A stretch of DNA of 64,000 nucleotides, from positions 457,047 to 521,046 of the forward strand of contig LSRX01000070.1 in assembly GCA_001939145.1 (NCBI GenBank). Reading direction: 5' to 3'. The notes beneath the pieces were generated by a model, which did not search any database, was not told the origin of the DNA, and saw only the letters and a list, made by a program, of their open reading frames with translations. This stretch comes from Symbiodinium microadriaticum. Lineage: Eukaryota; Sar; Dinophyceae; Suessiales; Symbiodiniaceae. The first letter of the stretch is position 1; the number at the start of each line of letters is the position of its first letter. Made by a program: the position numbers and the translations under genes. Below are positions 1-9,036 of this stretch, in pieces.

Positions 1-210
1 CTGTGAGGCAGGTGGGTCGATTAACCATGGATCTTTCTTAACTTTTCAATCTACGATGCCTGCTGTCAGTGTTGGTTTTGGCATTCCGTCTGATGGTAAC
101 CTAGGATCTGGCAACATGCAACAAAACGCATTCTCAAGTATGGGGCTTCACCAGAATATCACAGCAGAAGTGCTGTGGTTTTGGTGACTTATGATACTCA
201 TTTTATCCTA
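1..210. other. Unique sequence, nothing recognised
   Basis: Mixed-composition sequence at the window edge. I see no open frame of note, repeat or RNA-like fold before the first telomeric island. Confidence 0.5.
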
Positions 211-287
211 GACCCTAAACTCCTAAACCCAATACCCCAAAACCCTAAATCCCTAAGCCCCAAACCCCAAAGCCTAACTCCTAAACC
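211..287 (-). repeat. Degenerate telomeric island (CCCTAAA)
   Basis: Runs of CCCTAAA variants (CCTAAACC, CCCAATACC, CCCCAAA, CCTAACTC). Base changes in most units mark an old interstitial telomeric sequence. The G-rich strand is the minus strand. Confidence 0.8.
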
Positions 288-1335
288 AGAGAGCTTCTGC
301 GCCGGGGCCGGAAGTTGAATCTTTCTGAGAGTTATACTCAACCATACGACCTGCACGGTTTAGATGTTAGGGCAGAAAAAGGGTTATGGGTGTCGTGGTG
401 CCTTCGCACGTTTGCATGGGTCAGCCGAGCTCGAAACTTCGAGTCTAATGCTTACCCATGCGGCGAATATTTTTCGCAACAATTGCAAATGCATACATGA
501 AAGACGGCACTACTGTGGTGCTTTGACTGAGAGTAACATCAGCATGAACCAGGGAAGTCGGAAATACAGCTGACATCGTGACTTTAGAGGCCTTAAAAGC
601 TTAGAGCAGTTTCTTCCTCTTTTTTTTTTTGGGGGGGGGTGCGGCGTATCAAAACTGCCAATATCCTGAAGTACACTAGGCAATGGCGATTGCAATGGTT
701 CAGACCCCATATTCCCAGCTTTCGATGCAACCATACTGAACATGTAAACAGGCCGAGCCGTCCTGCATGTGAGAGATGAAGCCTCAAGTAGCTTCCGCTG
801 TGGAGAGGTCAAGGTGCCACGATTCAACAGTGACTTACGACATTGATGGCAAGAATGGAGGAATGACAAGAAGAATGAGGACTATGTTGGGTGGGATCAA
901 CAAGACGCTTTGTGTGGATGATGTGGGTGATCGTGATATTGCGATTGAGGCTGGCGACGGGAAGACGAGGACTGTGATGCGTGTTCCAAGCGATGCAGAT
1001 GCTGATGAGGAGAACGATGACAATGGTTGTGACGAGGCTGACCGCGACTCCACTTATGCTGATAATCACAACGATGATGACAAACACAAACTTGGCAATC
1101 ATTCTCCCAGACTGAGGCATTCAACCCTTCCTGTTCTGCTAGCCCAAAAACCCGAAGGGGCCATGAGCTCAAGCTTCCAGGCAATGTCTGCTCTTGCGGG
1201 ACTCCAGGATAATGATGATAATGCTTGTCACGCGCATGTGGAGGTTCTACTAAGAGAAGTATGCCTGCACAGACAGTTCTACAATGCCCAAGGCCGCACT
1301 ACGGCATGATGTAAGAGTCAACCTCTCGGTAGATT
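288..1335. other. Unique sequence with a chance-length open frame
   Basis: Holds a T10/G10 tract near 622-640 and an open frame at 776-1309 (+, 177 codons). The predicted peptide has an acidic Asp/Asn/His-rich centre (about residues 70-105) that comes from a degenerate GAT/GAC stretch. There is no recognisable domain, signal or membrane segment, and the antisense frames are also open. About one frame this long is expected by chance in 64 kb, so I do not call it a gene. Confidence 0.45.
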
Positions 1336-1379
1336 CCCTAAACCCTAAACCCACACCCTAGACCGTATACCCTAAACCG
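1336..1379 (-). repeat. Short telomeric island
   Basis: About six CCCTAAA-like units with substitutions (CCCACACC, CCTAGACC, GTATACC). Confidence 0.75.
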
Positions 1380-1670
1380 CCAGGCTTTCATGCTGTTTCT
1401 ACCAGAAAAGGCGCGATTATGAAGCCACTAAAGCGGTTTGTGTGGCAACGTGTGGGGAAAGCCTTGAAAACACATCATTTTAACTTAAGCAGGCTGCGTA
1501 ATTAAATTTAATAAGAATAACGCAAACGGCACCAGTAAGAAAAATGATACTGATGATAGTAGCATTACCAATAATGTTGATATACAAGTGATTGATTGAA
1601 GCTTCACGTGCCGTATAGGACATGATTCTTCAGCTCCAGGCTTCGGAAACCCTGGCCTCAAAAGGGCTTC

Positions 1671-1790
1671 AGGGGTTGAGGGCTCAGGGTTTAGGGTTCA
1701 GGGCTCAGGGTTTGGGGTTCAGGGTTCAGGGGTTTAGGGTACAGGGTTTGGGGTTTAGGACTTGGGGCTTGTGTTTTTAGGGTTTAAGGT
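1671..1790 (+). repeat. Degenerate telomeric island (TTTAGGG, TTCAGGG, TTTGGGG)
   Basis: G-rich strand on plus. TTTAGGG alternates with TTCAGGG, CTCAGGG and TTTGGGG. The same variants recur in the 41.8-42.1 kb array, which suggests variant units have spread between islands or arise repeatedly. Confidence 0.8.
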
Positions 1791-1881
1791 CTTTGGTGGA
1801 CTCCAAGGCCGCGACGAGAAACGAGGCTGATGAAGAAGCTGAACAGACTGGCAAAGGAGAGCGTGGCAAGCCAGAATCAAG

Positions 1882-1936
1882 AGGGTTGAGGGGTTTAGGA
1901 CCCCAAGCCCTAAGCCCTAAACCCTAGGGTTGGGGG
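1882..1936. repeat. Telomeric island with orientation switches
   Basis: A G-rich stretch (GGGTTGAGGGGTTTAGG) is followed directly by C-rich units (CCCTAAGCCCTAAACCC) and then G-rich sequence again. The strand changes twice within about 55 bp. Confidence 0.7.
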
Positions 1937-2364
1937 CTCCCGTTTTCAACTTGCTCCAAGGAAGCTCCGCAGATGAGAGAAATATGCACCACCCGCACCC
2001 CAATGCTTCATTACCGCGCATGGCCTATACCGACAAACACAAACAATATATTATACATAATATATTTTATAGAATATGTGATTTGTATAATTATATAGTA
2101 TATTACATATTATTCAAGCACATTATATAAAACAAAGCCTCTGTTGCACTACCTGCTTTCTTCCAGCCCCAAGAACACATGAAGCGGCGGAGTTTCGTAC
2201 ACGAGGGCTTCCCAGCCTTGACTGATCAGACGAACTCAATTACAGTCTGCTCGACTCACTGGCTAATTTCCTTACAAGCCCAGACACCTGGGCTCTAGCA
2301 CTTAGAGTGCAAGCGCTGGGACTGTCTTCGAATACAAAGTAGAGAGCTGCGGTGGTTCATTGCC
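1937..2364. other. Unique sequence with an AT-rich patch
   Basis: No gene seen. Positions 2040-2130 form a sharply AT-rich island with a near-palindrome of AATATATTATACATAATATA type, which may be a decayed fold-back element or simple-sequence patch. Confidence 0.45.
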
Positions 2365-2491
2365 CGTGTCAGCTACGCCTGAACCACCTAAACCTTAAAC
2401 CCTAAACCCTAAAGCCTACACCCTAAACCCTAGACCCTAAACCCTAAACCCTAAGCCCTTGCCTGGTCGTGTCAGCTACGCCTGAAGCACC
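2365..2491 (-). repeat. Telomeric insertion flanked by a 24-bp direct repeat
   Basis: The 24-bp sequence at 2365-2388 (beginning CGTGTCAGCTACGCCTGAA) recurs at 2468-2491 with one mismatch (C2384 versus G2487). Between the copies lie 79 bp made almost wholly of CCCTAAA units, ending in a short non-telomeric tail (about 2458-2467). The arrangement looks like telomeric DNA placed in a staggered break whose overhangs were filled in. Chance similarity of 23/24 bases at this spacing is very unlikely. Confidence 0.85.
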
Positions 2492-2828
2492 GTGCAGAAA
2501 GTCTAGGGTTCTCCGGCCTGTCGGTGCCTGTCATGGAGCCATCCGCATCATCCTGAATAACCTGGCTTGGGGCTTTAGGGCGAGTGGGAAAGTTCATGTT
2601 GACGTGCATGGCATGCTAACTTTGATGGTCCGGGCTCCTGTGAGTGCAGGTTCCGAGGTTTCGTGTTTAGGGAAGATTGCTTAGGTGGAAGATCAGTCAG
2701 TCTCTGGTCTGCACCGACAATCCTACTATGGGGCGGGGGTGGGGAGCCTCAAGAACTAGAAAAGTTCATTTTTTTGGGGGGCGGGGGGTATCTAATACGA
2801 AAGTTATGCCAAGGAAGCCTACAAGAGT
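2492..2828. other. Unique sequence, no gene seen
   Basis: Contains T/G-rich runs near 2732-2790 (GGGGCGGGGGT, TTTTTTTGGGGGGCGGGGGG). The short open frames at 2469-2684 and 2663-2866 lack any recognisable feature. Confidence 0.45.
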
Positions 2829-2926
2829 TCAATGTGAAATTTGTTACTAAATATTTAGGACCCTAAACCCTAAACCCTACAAAGATACAATGAAAATTAT
2901 GACGAAATATACTTAGGACCCTAAAT
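2829..2926 (+). repeat. Imperfect 59-bp tandem duplication carrying a telomeric island
   Basis: A segment of type CAATG(N)AAATT...AAATATTTAGGACCCTAAA occurs at about 2829-2866 and again at 2888-2926. The first copy is followed by extra CCCTAAA units that the second lacks, so telomeric units probably expanded in one copy. Confidence 0.6.
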
Positions 2927-3379
2927 ATTGACTACTCCGCCGTAAGTCCTCGAGCCTTTGAGGCTCCCTCTTGTCTTCCAAGCAAGGCTTTCTGGGAATG
3001 CAACGGTTGCCTCCTCCTATACTAGTCGCACCTAGGCACCGATACTATACTGGGTTTAGGGTTTAGGGTAGTTTACTACGGATCCATTAAAGATATTTAA
3101 GCAGACATTGCTTATAGATCGTGGCCATGCCTTGGCTGCGAAACCCCCCCTTAACCCTAAACACTAATCCCCAAATCAACAGTTTCAGCCGTTTGCACCG
3201 ATCCCAACTGAGGCCCTGGTCCACCTGCATAAGCCTAGCAAAGTAGAACATCTGAGGAATGAACCCCATAGGCCCTAGGCCCTAATATTAAGATCCCCAT
3301 GAGAATCCTCAGTGTCGGAGAGGGGGGTCTACACTAAGACTGTAATCAGAATCAGCACCCGGAGAGGGGGTCTACATTA

Positions 3380-3560
3380 CCTTAAGCTACCATAACCTAC
3401 TTTTTTGTGGGTTCTTATTATAAACCCTAGTATGGAATTTATAGGGGACCCTACAAAAAAAAGTAGGTTTTGGTAGGNTTTTTGTGGGTTCTTATTATAA
3501 ACCCTAGTATGGAATTTATAGGGGACCCTACAAAAAAAAGTAGGTTTTGGTAGGTTAAGG
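3380..3560 (+). mobile_element. Fold-back element E (MITE-like, TA target duplication)
   Basis: The left end CCTTAAGCTACCATAACC and the right end (reverse complement CCTTAACCTACCAAAACC) are inverted repeats of about 36 bp, bounded by TA on both sides. Comparison with the empty site at 3335-3336 gives the insertion point exactly. Without its internal 77-bp duplication the element would be 104 bp. It has no coding capacity. A TA target and a short length fit Tc1/mariner-type non-autonomous elements, but the superfamily is inferred. Confidence 0.85.
3401..3554 (+). repeat. Exact 77-bp tandem duplication inside element E
   Basis: Positions 3401-3477 and 3478-3554 are identical if the single N at 3478 is read as T. 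The lone N at the junction makes an assembly artefact as likely as a real duplication. Confidence 0.8.
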
Positions 3561-3660
3561 TAAGACTGTAATCAGAATCAGCACCCTCTTTCCTTGCTGG
3601 GAACCTGCTGCGCATTACTCGCGGCTCGGAGACGCTCGTGACTTTGGCCACAGATGCTTC

Positions 3661-3790
3661 AGAGATTACGGGTTTAGGGTTTAGGGGCTTAGGGGTTTCG
3701 TGTAGGGTTTAGGCTGGGGTGTAGGGGTTAGGGTTTAGGGGTTGGGGTTTCGGGGTTTAGGGTTTAGGGTTTAGGGTTGGAGGATTAGGG
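3661..3790 (+). repeat. Telomeric island (TTTAGGG)
   Basis: G-rich units on plus, including GGGTTTAGGG, GTAGGGGTTAGGG and GGGGTTTCGGGG variants. The most regular stretch is at about 3750-3775. Confidence 0.85.
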
Positions 3791-3888
3791 GGGAATTCCG
3801 TATGCATGGGTTGGCAGCCGTGGGGAACCGTGGCATGTGCCTCATGACCTGCGGACACTTAGTTTCCAGGCGACTAGTTTTCAGGGGT

Positions 3889-3990
3889 AATGTTGGGGCT
3901 TGAATAATTAGAATAGGGTCTTCGGTTGTATCATACTATAAAACGGAGCCCCCAAAAATAGTATAGGTAAGTATTAAGGCCCCTATATTA
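3889..3990 (+). mobile_element. Family B fold-back element, copy B1
   Basis: The left end TTGGGGCTTGAATAATTAGA pairs with the right end (AGTATTAAGGCCCCTATA). The interior has CATACTATAAAA and CCCCCAAAAATAGTATAGG, the family B core. The left TA is changed to TG/TT while the right TA is kept. Confidence 0.75.
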
Positions 3991-4575
3991 CTGCACTTCT
4001 CCTTTGCGATCTTACGGTCATAAGACCACGCTCTCTGAAAAAAAAAAGCAGAACCGCGCCTCACCAGAGAACTCGAACATGGCAGCAGACCTGGAGCCGG
4101 GTTCCAGATGTAGGTGATATAGGTCCTTAATACGTATTTCCGGTATGAGAATGAAGCTTTTGTTCCTAGGGACCTTCATAAGTTCAATAGGGCTTTCGGG
4201 TTACATTATATTCTCTTTTGGGGGGGCATTAAGTTTTTAGGATATAATATCCCCACCCCACGGAACCAGATTGATATTTGCTCAAGCTTCTATATTAGGC
4301 GGGTTTAGGGCCGTGAAACAACTTCAACTTCAACCAGGCCCTTTCGGAGCCAGAGCTCGCCTTGTTCTTGGTAGGCCAAGGTTTAGGTTTTGAGGTTTTT
4401 GGATTCCGGGTTTAAGATTTAGGGTTTAATACGGCTTAATTTAGGGTGCGGGGCGTAAGCTGCACTGTCTCTCTCAAAGAAAGGCTGGCTGCTTTAGGGG
4501 AAATTACGCGGGTGTTCAGCCGGCAAAGCACCGTGGGACAAGTCCAGACTCTGCAACTTCCCTTGAGATTTTCGG
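3991..4575. other. Unique sequence with a decayed family B-like stretch
   Basis: No gene seen. At about 4117-4255, ATATAGGTCCTTAATA and, further on, AATAGGGCTTTCGGGTTACA followed by a T/G run resemble the left half of family B, with an insertion between the two blocks. The match is too weak to call an element. Confidence 0.35.
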
Positions 4576-4620
4576 CGTTTAGGGTTTAGGGGTTTAGGGG
4601 TTTGGGGGTTAGGGGTGTAG
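4576..4620 (+). repeat. Telomeric island
   Basis: Five to six G-rich units, TTTAGGG and TTTAGGGG, ending in GGGTTAGGGGTGTAGG. Confidence 0.8.
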
Positions 4621-5325
4621 GATTTTATGATTACCAGAAGCCGACGCAAGAGAGGTTTTCATTTTTCACCCCCCCCCCCCCGCTCCGGAGACGACTGAAT
4701 GAGCTCCCTGCGCCGCAACCGCCGAGACGGTTGTGCGCGCGATGTAGCAGTGGACCTGGGAAGGATTACTGCGAGCATAACGTGGCTGGATCTCTGTGTA
4801 AGTGAGGCGGTGTAAGGGTGCGAGCATAACTCTCAGTACGATAGTTTGAACTTACTAGGAAAGCCATATCTGTTCTGCAGCCTGGTAGAAGCTTCAAGCC
4901 CTCAGTACTCTCCGTCTTTCAGGTTTGGGGCCCAGGCCAAACTGCAACTCTACTTCTGCAAAAACGGCCGAGGGAAAGAGAGTCGAATCCCTTCCATGTC
5001 GAAGTAGGGCTGCATTGAGCGCCACAAAAGAACGGAGGCAAATCACGGCTTCGTTGATCCCCAAGCCCAGCCCTAAACCGTATACCAGAAGCCAGAAAGT
5101 TGGAACATCATCATCCTCATACCCTTAATCCCCTTAATCTAGAATAGAGGGAAATCCAGAACCATTCATTCTTAGCCCATGTTCCACCTTTTATGGCTTC
5201 TACGATGAAACCCCAAACAAATATTCGCCGTCTTGAGGATCGGTTGCAAAGATATCTTCGCGATGCTTCAGTCTATTTGCAGAGCCGGCTCAGGGTTCGA
5301 AGTTGACTTTCCTGGTGTTCCGGGC
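4621..5325. other. Unique sequence, no gene seen
   Basis: Contains a C14 run near 4667-4681 and two 67-codon frames (4602-4805 and 4925-5128, +) without protein-like features. Confidence 0.45.
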
Positions 5326-5408
5326 CTTAGGGTTTAGGGCTTATAGGGCTTAGGGCTTAGGGTTTAGGGCGTAGGGTTTACGGACTCTAAACCCTAAACC
5401 CTTAACCG
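5326..5408. repeat. Head-to-head telomeric junction (G-rich then C-rich)
   Basis: On the plus strand, TTTAGGG-type units (5329-5380) run into a 5-6 base spacer (CGGACT) and then CTAAACCCTAAACCC units (5386-5407). G-rich followed by C-rich is the order produced when two chromosome ends, or two telomere-capped breaks, are joined. Confidence 0.7.
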
Positions 5409-5753
5409 TGCATCACTTAAATCTGTGACGGTCAGCAAACATTCCCCTTATGCATAGAGTCTGCATTTTGCACTTGGGTTATAATCCCTGTATAGTTACT
5501 TTGCGGCCAAGGTACCTTACGGTTCTACCATACCTTGTCGTGGTTCCGACATGTTGTCTGGGTCAGATCCTCAAGCCCCCGCATGCTTCATGCGGAGCCA
5601 ATCATTGGAAGAAACAAACTCACACCTCGCCTACTGCTTTGTGTAGTTGAAGAACGTCGCAAGCATACTCCTCGATCCTACAAGGCCTGTATGGATATGT
5701 ATTCAGACCTCCGTATGTTTTTCAAACCTCCATATAAAACTCAATGAGGTTCG

Positions 5754-5787
5754 CCCTAAACCCTAGACCCTAAACCCTGAACCCAAA
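5754..5787 (-). repeat. Short telomeric island
   Basis: CCCTAAACCCTAGACCCTAA followed by ACCCTGAACCC, four to five units. Confidence 0.75.
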
Positions 5788-5880
5788 ACGCCACAACCAA
5801 AGGCCCAGACGGTGTGGATCCTTTGGCGCCGAAGTTGGCGCGACTTCATTGGTTGCTTCAGAATACCTCGGAGAGAGCGG

Positions 5881-5935
5881 GGTTCGGGGTTTAGGGTTTA
5901 GGGGTTTAGGGTTTAGGGTTTAAGGTTTAGGGGGA
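5881..5935 (+). repeat. Telomeric island
   Basis: GGGGTTTAGGGTTTAGGGG and further units, nearly perfect, ending TTTAAGGTTTAGGGGG. Confidence 0.85.
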
Positions 5936-7149
5936 GAGGTGAACTGTCCCTGTCTTGGAAGTGAAGGCTCAGGGTCGAGGCTTTTGTTTGGGTTCAGGGT
6001 GAAGGGTCTCTTCTGTGCTCTATATAATGAAGGTTCAGGATTTTGGATTTGAATCAAGGCCGACGAAGACCTGCAGAGACCCAATAAATCCAACAATTAT
6101 CCTCAGCTGGCAATCCTGGTGGACATCGAGGGGAAGGATGCTTTGGGGCCTGAAGGTTGGGATTACGGCTTAGGGTTCAGGGTATATGGTTTGGGGTTTG
6201 GAGTAACCCTAAACCCGACCTTAAACTCTGAACCCGCAAACTGGAAACCTACACACTCAACTCTAGCGGCTGAAGACTCCAGATCTGCTGTTTGGTCTGA
6301 GATACAACACTGATTAAGTGATTAAATAACTATGCAAATATTACAGGCTAGGGCAGGGTTGTCGGATGTACCTACATGCACCCCTGGCACAGGTATTCGT
6401 TTTGTGGTTGAGATTTAGTCTGGTATTTGCTCTGGGTAGGCTGTACAACACGCAATGTATCCAGGATGACACATGCGAACGTGCACGGCCTGAATTTCAC
6501 GGGCTCACGAAGCCTTAAAGACTTAAAGCTTAAGACCAGAAAGCTCTACACTACACGAAAGCTATTGGGCTTAGTCTTGAGATTTAGGAAATTTAGGAGG
6601 TTTGTCCGTCTCAGGTCTTCCGCCCCTCAGAAGCATAACACACCTCTTTTCTGCGCGCAGCGGCGTGCACCACCGGAACTAGCCCCAGTGCAGGATGCTT
6701 GTCTTGCTTCGACGGTGCGGTTCCCAAGCCAAACGATGCGGTTTAGGGAGCTTAGGGTTTAGGGTTTCATGCAAACCGCATGTCCTCAACTCTATCGAAA
6801 GCTGCATGAATGAAACGGCAAGACCATTGGCCTGTGCCCTACAAGGACCACAACCAGCAACTGCCACACTCACGCCGCTTCCCGTGGCTGGGCGAAGCAG
6901 TGGTGTGAGATGGCAAGAAACCAGGCCTCAATGATGCAGGGCTTTGCAACCGATGTCAACAACATCGCCCAGTCTTTTGACGCTGGGTAGGATTTCCAAA
7001 CTCCGAATTGAGCTACGGTTCGTGGGTGTTGTAAAGTTCCATTCGATGGCGCGGTATAGGTCTGCAGCACCACTGTTTGCTTTGCATTGGCGGGCATAGC
7101 CTCTGGCTTAGGAGCTGTATGTCATTGTACCCCCCCCCAATTTCCCCCG
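5936..7149. other. Unique sequence; small hairpin around a telomeric island
   Basis: No gene seen. At 6736-6781 a 9-bp inverted repeat (ATGCGGTTT / AAACCGCAT) encloses about 28 bp that include GGGTTTAGGG units, so a telomeric island forms the loop of a hairpin. Weak telomeric words also occur at 6170-6215 (G-rich, then C-rich). Confidence 0.45.
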
Positions 7150-7336
7150 CTCTTTGTCTATATCTATCTATACAATCTATAGTTACCTATTATCTATGGC
7201 TACCTATAGCTATCTATATCTATCCAAAACTCTCTATATCCCTATCTATACTCTGCATCTATCTCGCTGTATCTAGCTATATCTATCTATCTGCTAACTA
7301 ACTATCTATCTAGCTATCTATCCGTCTACCTACCTA
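7150..7336 (+). repeat. Degenerate CTAT tetranucleotide tract
   Basis: TCTATCTA, CTATAGCTAT and similar words over about 185 bp, grading into CTACCTAC at the right end. Confidence 0.8.
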
Positions 7337-7442
7337 CCTGCCAGCCTGCCAGCCTGCCAGCCTGCCAGCCTGCCAGCCTGCCAGCCTGCCAGCCTGCCAG
7401 CCTGCCAGCCTGCCTACCTACCTACCTACCTACCTACCTACC
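7337..7442 (+). repeat. CCTGCCAG octamer array followed by (CTAC)n
   Basis: Nearly ten exact copies of CCTGCCAG (7337-7414), then about seven CTAC units to 7442. The related octamer CTGCCTAC appears in the partner array at 8826-9036. Confidence 0.95.
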
Positions 7443-7690
7443 GAGGATGACGACCGATTCAGGCACCAAGCTCAGAGACCGCATGGTCAATTTTGGAACC
7501 GGAAGTCGGCAAAAACCGACATTCTGGAACTTGCTTCGTGGACTGCCTGGTCCAAGTCCGGAACTGGGACGACCCAATGCGGAACCTTGGAGTCGAAATT
7601 CAGGAACCAGTGGCTCAAAACTCAGGAACCGGTGAATCTGTTCGGATACGCCGCTTCAGGACAGATATAGAATTCCGGAACACATGGATC
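7443..7690 (+). repeat. Degenerate TTCAGGAACC-type repeat (left arm)
   Basis: Words such as ACCGATTCAGG, TTTTGGAACCGG, AATTCAGGAACCAG and CTCAGGAACCGG recur about every 20-30 bp. The inverse motif (CCTGAATCGGT, GGTTCC, TTCCTGAA) fills 8650-8822, so this is one arm of a mirrored block. Confidence 0.55.
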
Positions 7691-8640
7691 TGACTTCGTG
7701 CATTTCGGCCACGCTGCTTCAAATCAGAAACCCTACAGCCGAAATCCCAAAACCGACACCCTAAGTCCGAAACCCCAGGGCCAAAAACCCGAAAGCAAAC
7801 CCTAAACCCTGAGGCCGAGATCCCAAGGCCGAAACCGAAACCCCAAAGCCGAAATCCCAAGGCCGAAACCCCCAAGCCGACAGCCCTAAACCGAAACGCG
7901 ACGAGGGAAACCCTGCAGCCAAAATCCTAAGCCCGAATCCCCAAGGCCGACAACAACAAACAAGCCCGAAACCAAACCCTAAACCCTGGGGCCGAAAACC
8001 CGAAGGCCGAAACCCTGAAGCCGAAATCCCAAGGCCGAAACTGCCCTAAGTCCGAAACCCCAGGGCCCAAACGACTCCTTAAACTCTAGTCCCCAAATAA
8101 AGCCGGAATCTCCAAGGCAGAAACCCTAAACCCAAAATCCCAAGGCCGAAACCGAAACCCTAAACCCGACATCCTCAGACCGAAACCCTAAAGCCGAATC
8201 CCCAAGGCCGACACGCCAAGGCCGAACCCCACAACCCTGCGGCCGAAACCCCAAGCCCGAAATCCTGAGCCCTGAAGGACGAAAACTCAGTGCTCCTAGC
8301 CCCAAACCCTCAAGCCTAAAGCCGGAATCCCCAAGGCAGAAACCCTAAACCCGAACCCTAAAACCGATATCCTCAGACCGAAACTCGAAAGCCGAAGCCC
8401 TAAAGCCGAATCCCTAAGGCCGAACCCCGCAACCCTGCGGCCGAAACCTTGCGGCCGAAAACCTAAGCCCGAAACCCTGAGCCCTAAAGGACGAAATCCC
8501 AAAACTCCTAGTCCCCAAACAGCCTAAAGCCGGAATCCCCAAGGCAGAAACCCTAAACCCGAAATCCCAAGGCCGAAACCGAAACCCTAAAACCGAAATC
8601 CTCAGGCCGAAACCCTCCGAAACGCCAAGTCCGAATCCCG
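7690..8640 (+). repeat. CCGAAACCC satellite with a ~210-bp higher-order repeat
   Basis: Built from words such as GCCGAAATCCCAAGG, CCGAAACCCTAAA and ACCCCAAGGCCGAA. A longer unit starting GCCGGAATC(C/T)CCAAGGCAG recurs at 8102, 8321 and 8529, giving steps of 219 and 208 bp. Many units contain CCCTAAA, so the satellite may have grown from telomeric DNA. Frames open on the minus strand (such as 7615-7875 and 8414-8767) read out Gly/Phe-rich repeats and are not genes. Confidence 0.8.
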
Positions 8641-8824
8641 AGGCCCGACCCAGCAGCCGGACAGGAACGGTTCCCGAATTCGGCCCTCGTGGTTCATGAA
8701 TTGGGGCCGTCGGTTTCCTGAAATTTGGTCGTGTGGGTTCCGATCCGCTGGGCCTTAATTGGTCCATGCAGTTCCTGACTTCTGTGCCTGAATTACAGGG
8801 TCAATTCCTGAATCGGTTTACACT
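8641..8824 (-). repeat. Degenerate GGTTCCTGAATT-type repeat (right arm)
   Basis: Inverse of the 7443-7690 arm: GGTTCCCGAATTCGG, GGTTTCCTGAAATTTGG, GCAGTTCCTGACTT and TCAATTCCTGAATCGGTTT. The outermost words of the two arms (ACCGATTCAGG and CCTGAATCGGT) are exact inverted repeats. Confidence 0.55.
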
Positions 8825-9036
8825 CTACCTACCTACGTACCTACCTACCTACCTACCTACCTACCTACCTACCCACCTACCTACCCACCTACCTACCTCC
8901 CTGCCTACCTGCCTACCTGCCTACCTGCCTACCTGCCTACCTGCCTACCTGCCTACCTGCCTACCTGCCTGCCTACCTACCTACCTACCTACCTACCTAC
9001 CTCCCTGCCTACCTACCTATCTATCTACTATCTACG
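8825..9036 (+). repeat. (CTAC)n and CTGCCTAC octamer array
   Basis: Blocks of CTAC surround about ten CTGCCTAC units (8900-8975). The array ends in CTATCTATCTACTATCTACG. The open frame 8733-9125 merely translates it as Leu-Pro-Thr-Tyr repeats. Confidence 0.95.

Larger units (their letters stand above)
3316..3586 (+). repeat. Local 44-bp tandem duplication, second copy split by a fold-back element
   Basis: Copy 1 (3316-3359) is uninterrupted and includes TA at 3335-3336. Copy 2 begins at 3360, runs to TA at 3378-3379, is split by element E, and resumes at TA 3561-3562, ending at 3586. The pair is an empty site and a filled site side by side. Confidence 0.85.

Noticed and set aside
776-1309. 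177-codon open frame as a gene
   Set aside because: At this base composition (stop frequency near 0.05 per codon) about one frame of this length is expected in six frames of 64 kb. Its acidic centre is a GAT/GAC triplet patch, antisense frames are open, and no domain is recognisable.
7337-7414. CRISPR-like array
   Set aside because: The repeats are 8-bp units without spacers, a plain minisatellite in a eukaryotic context.
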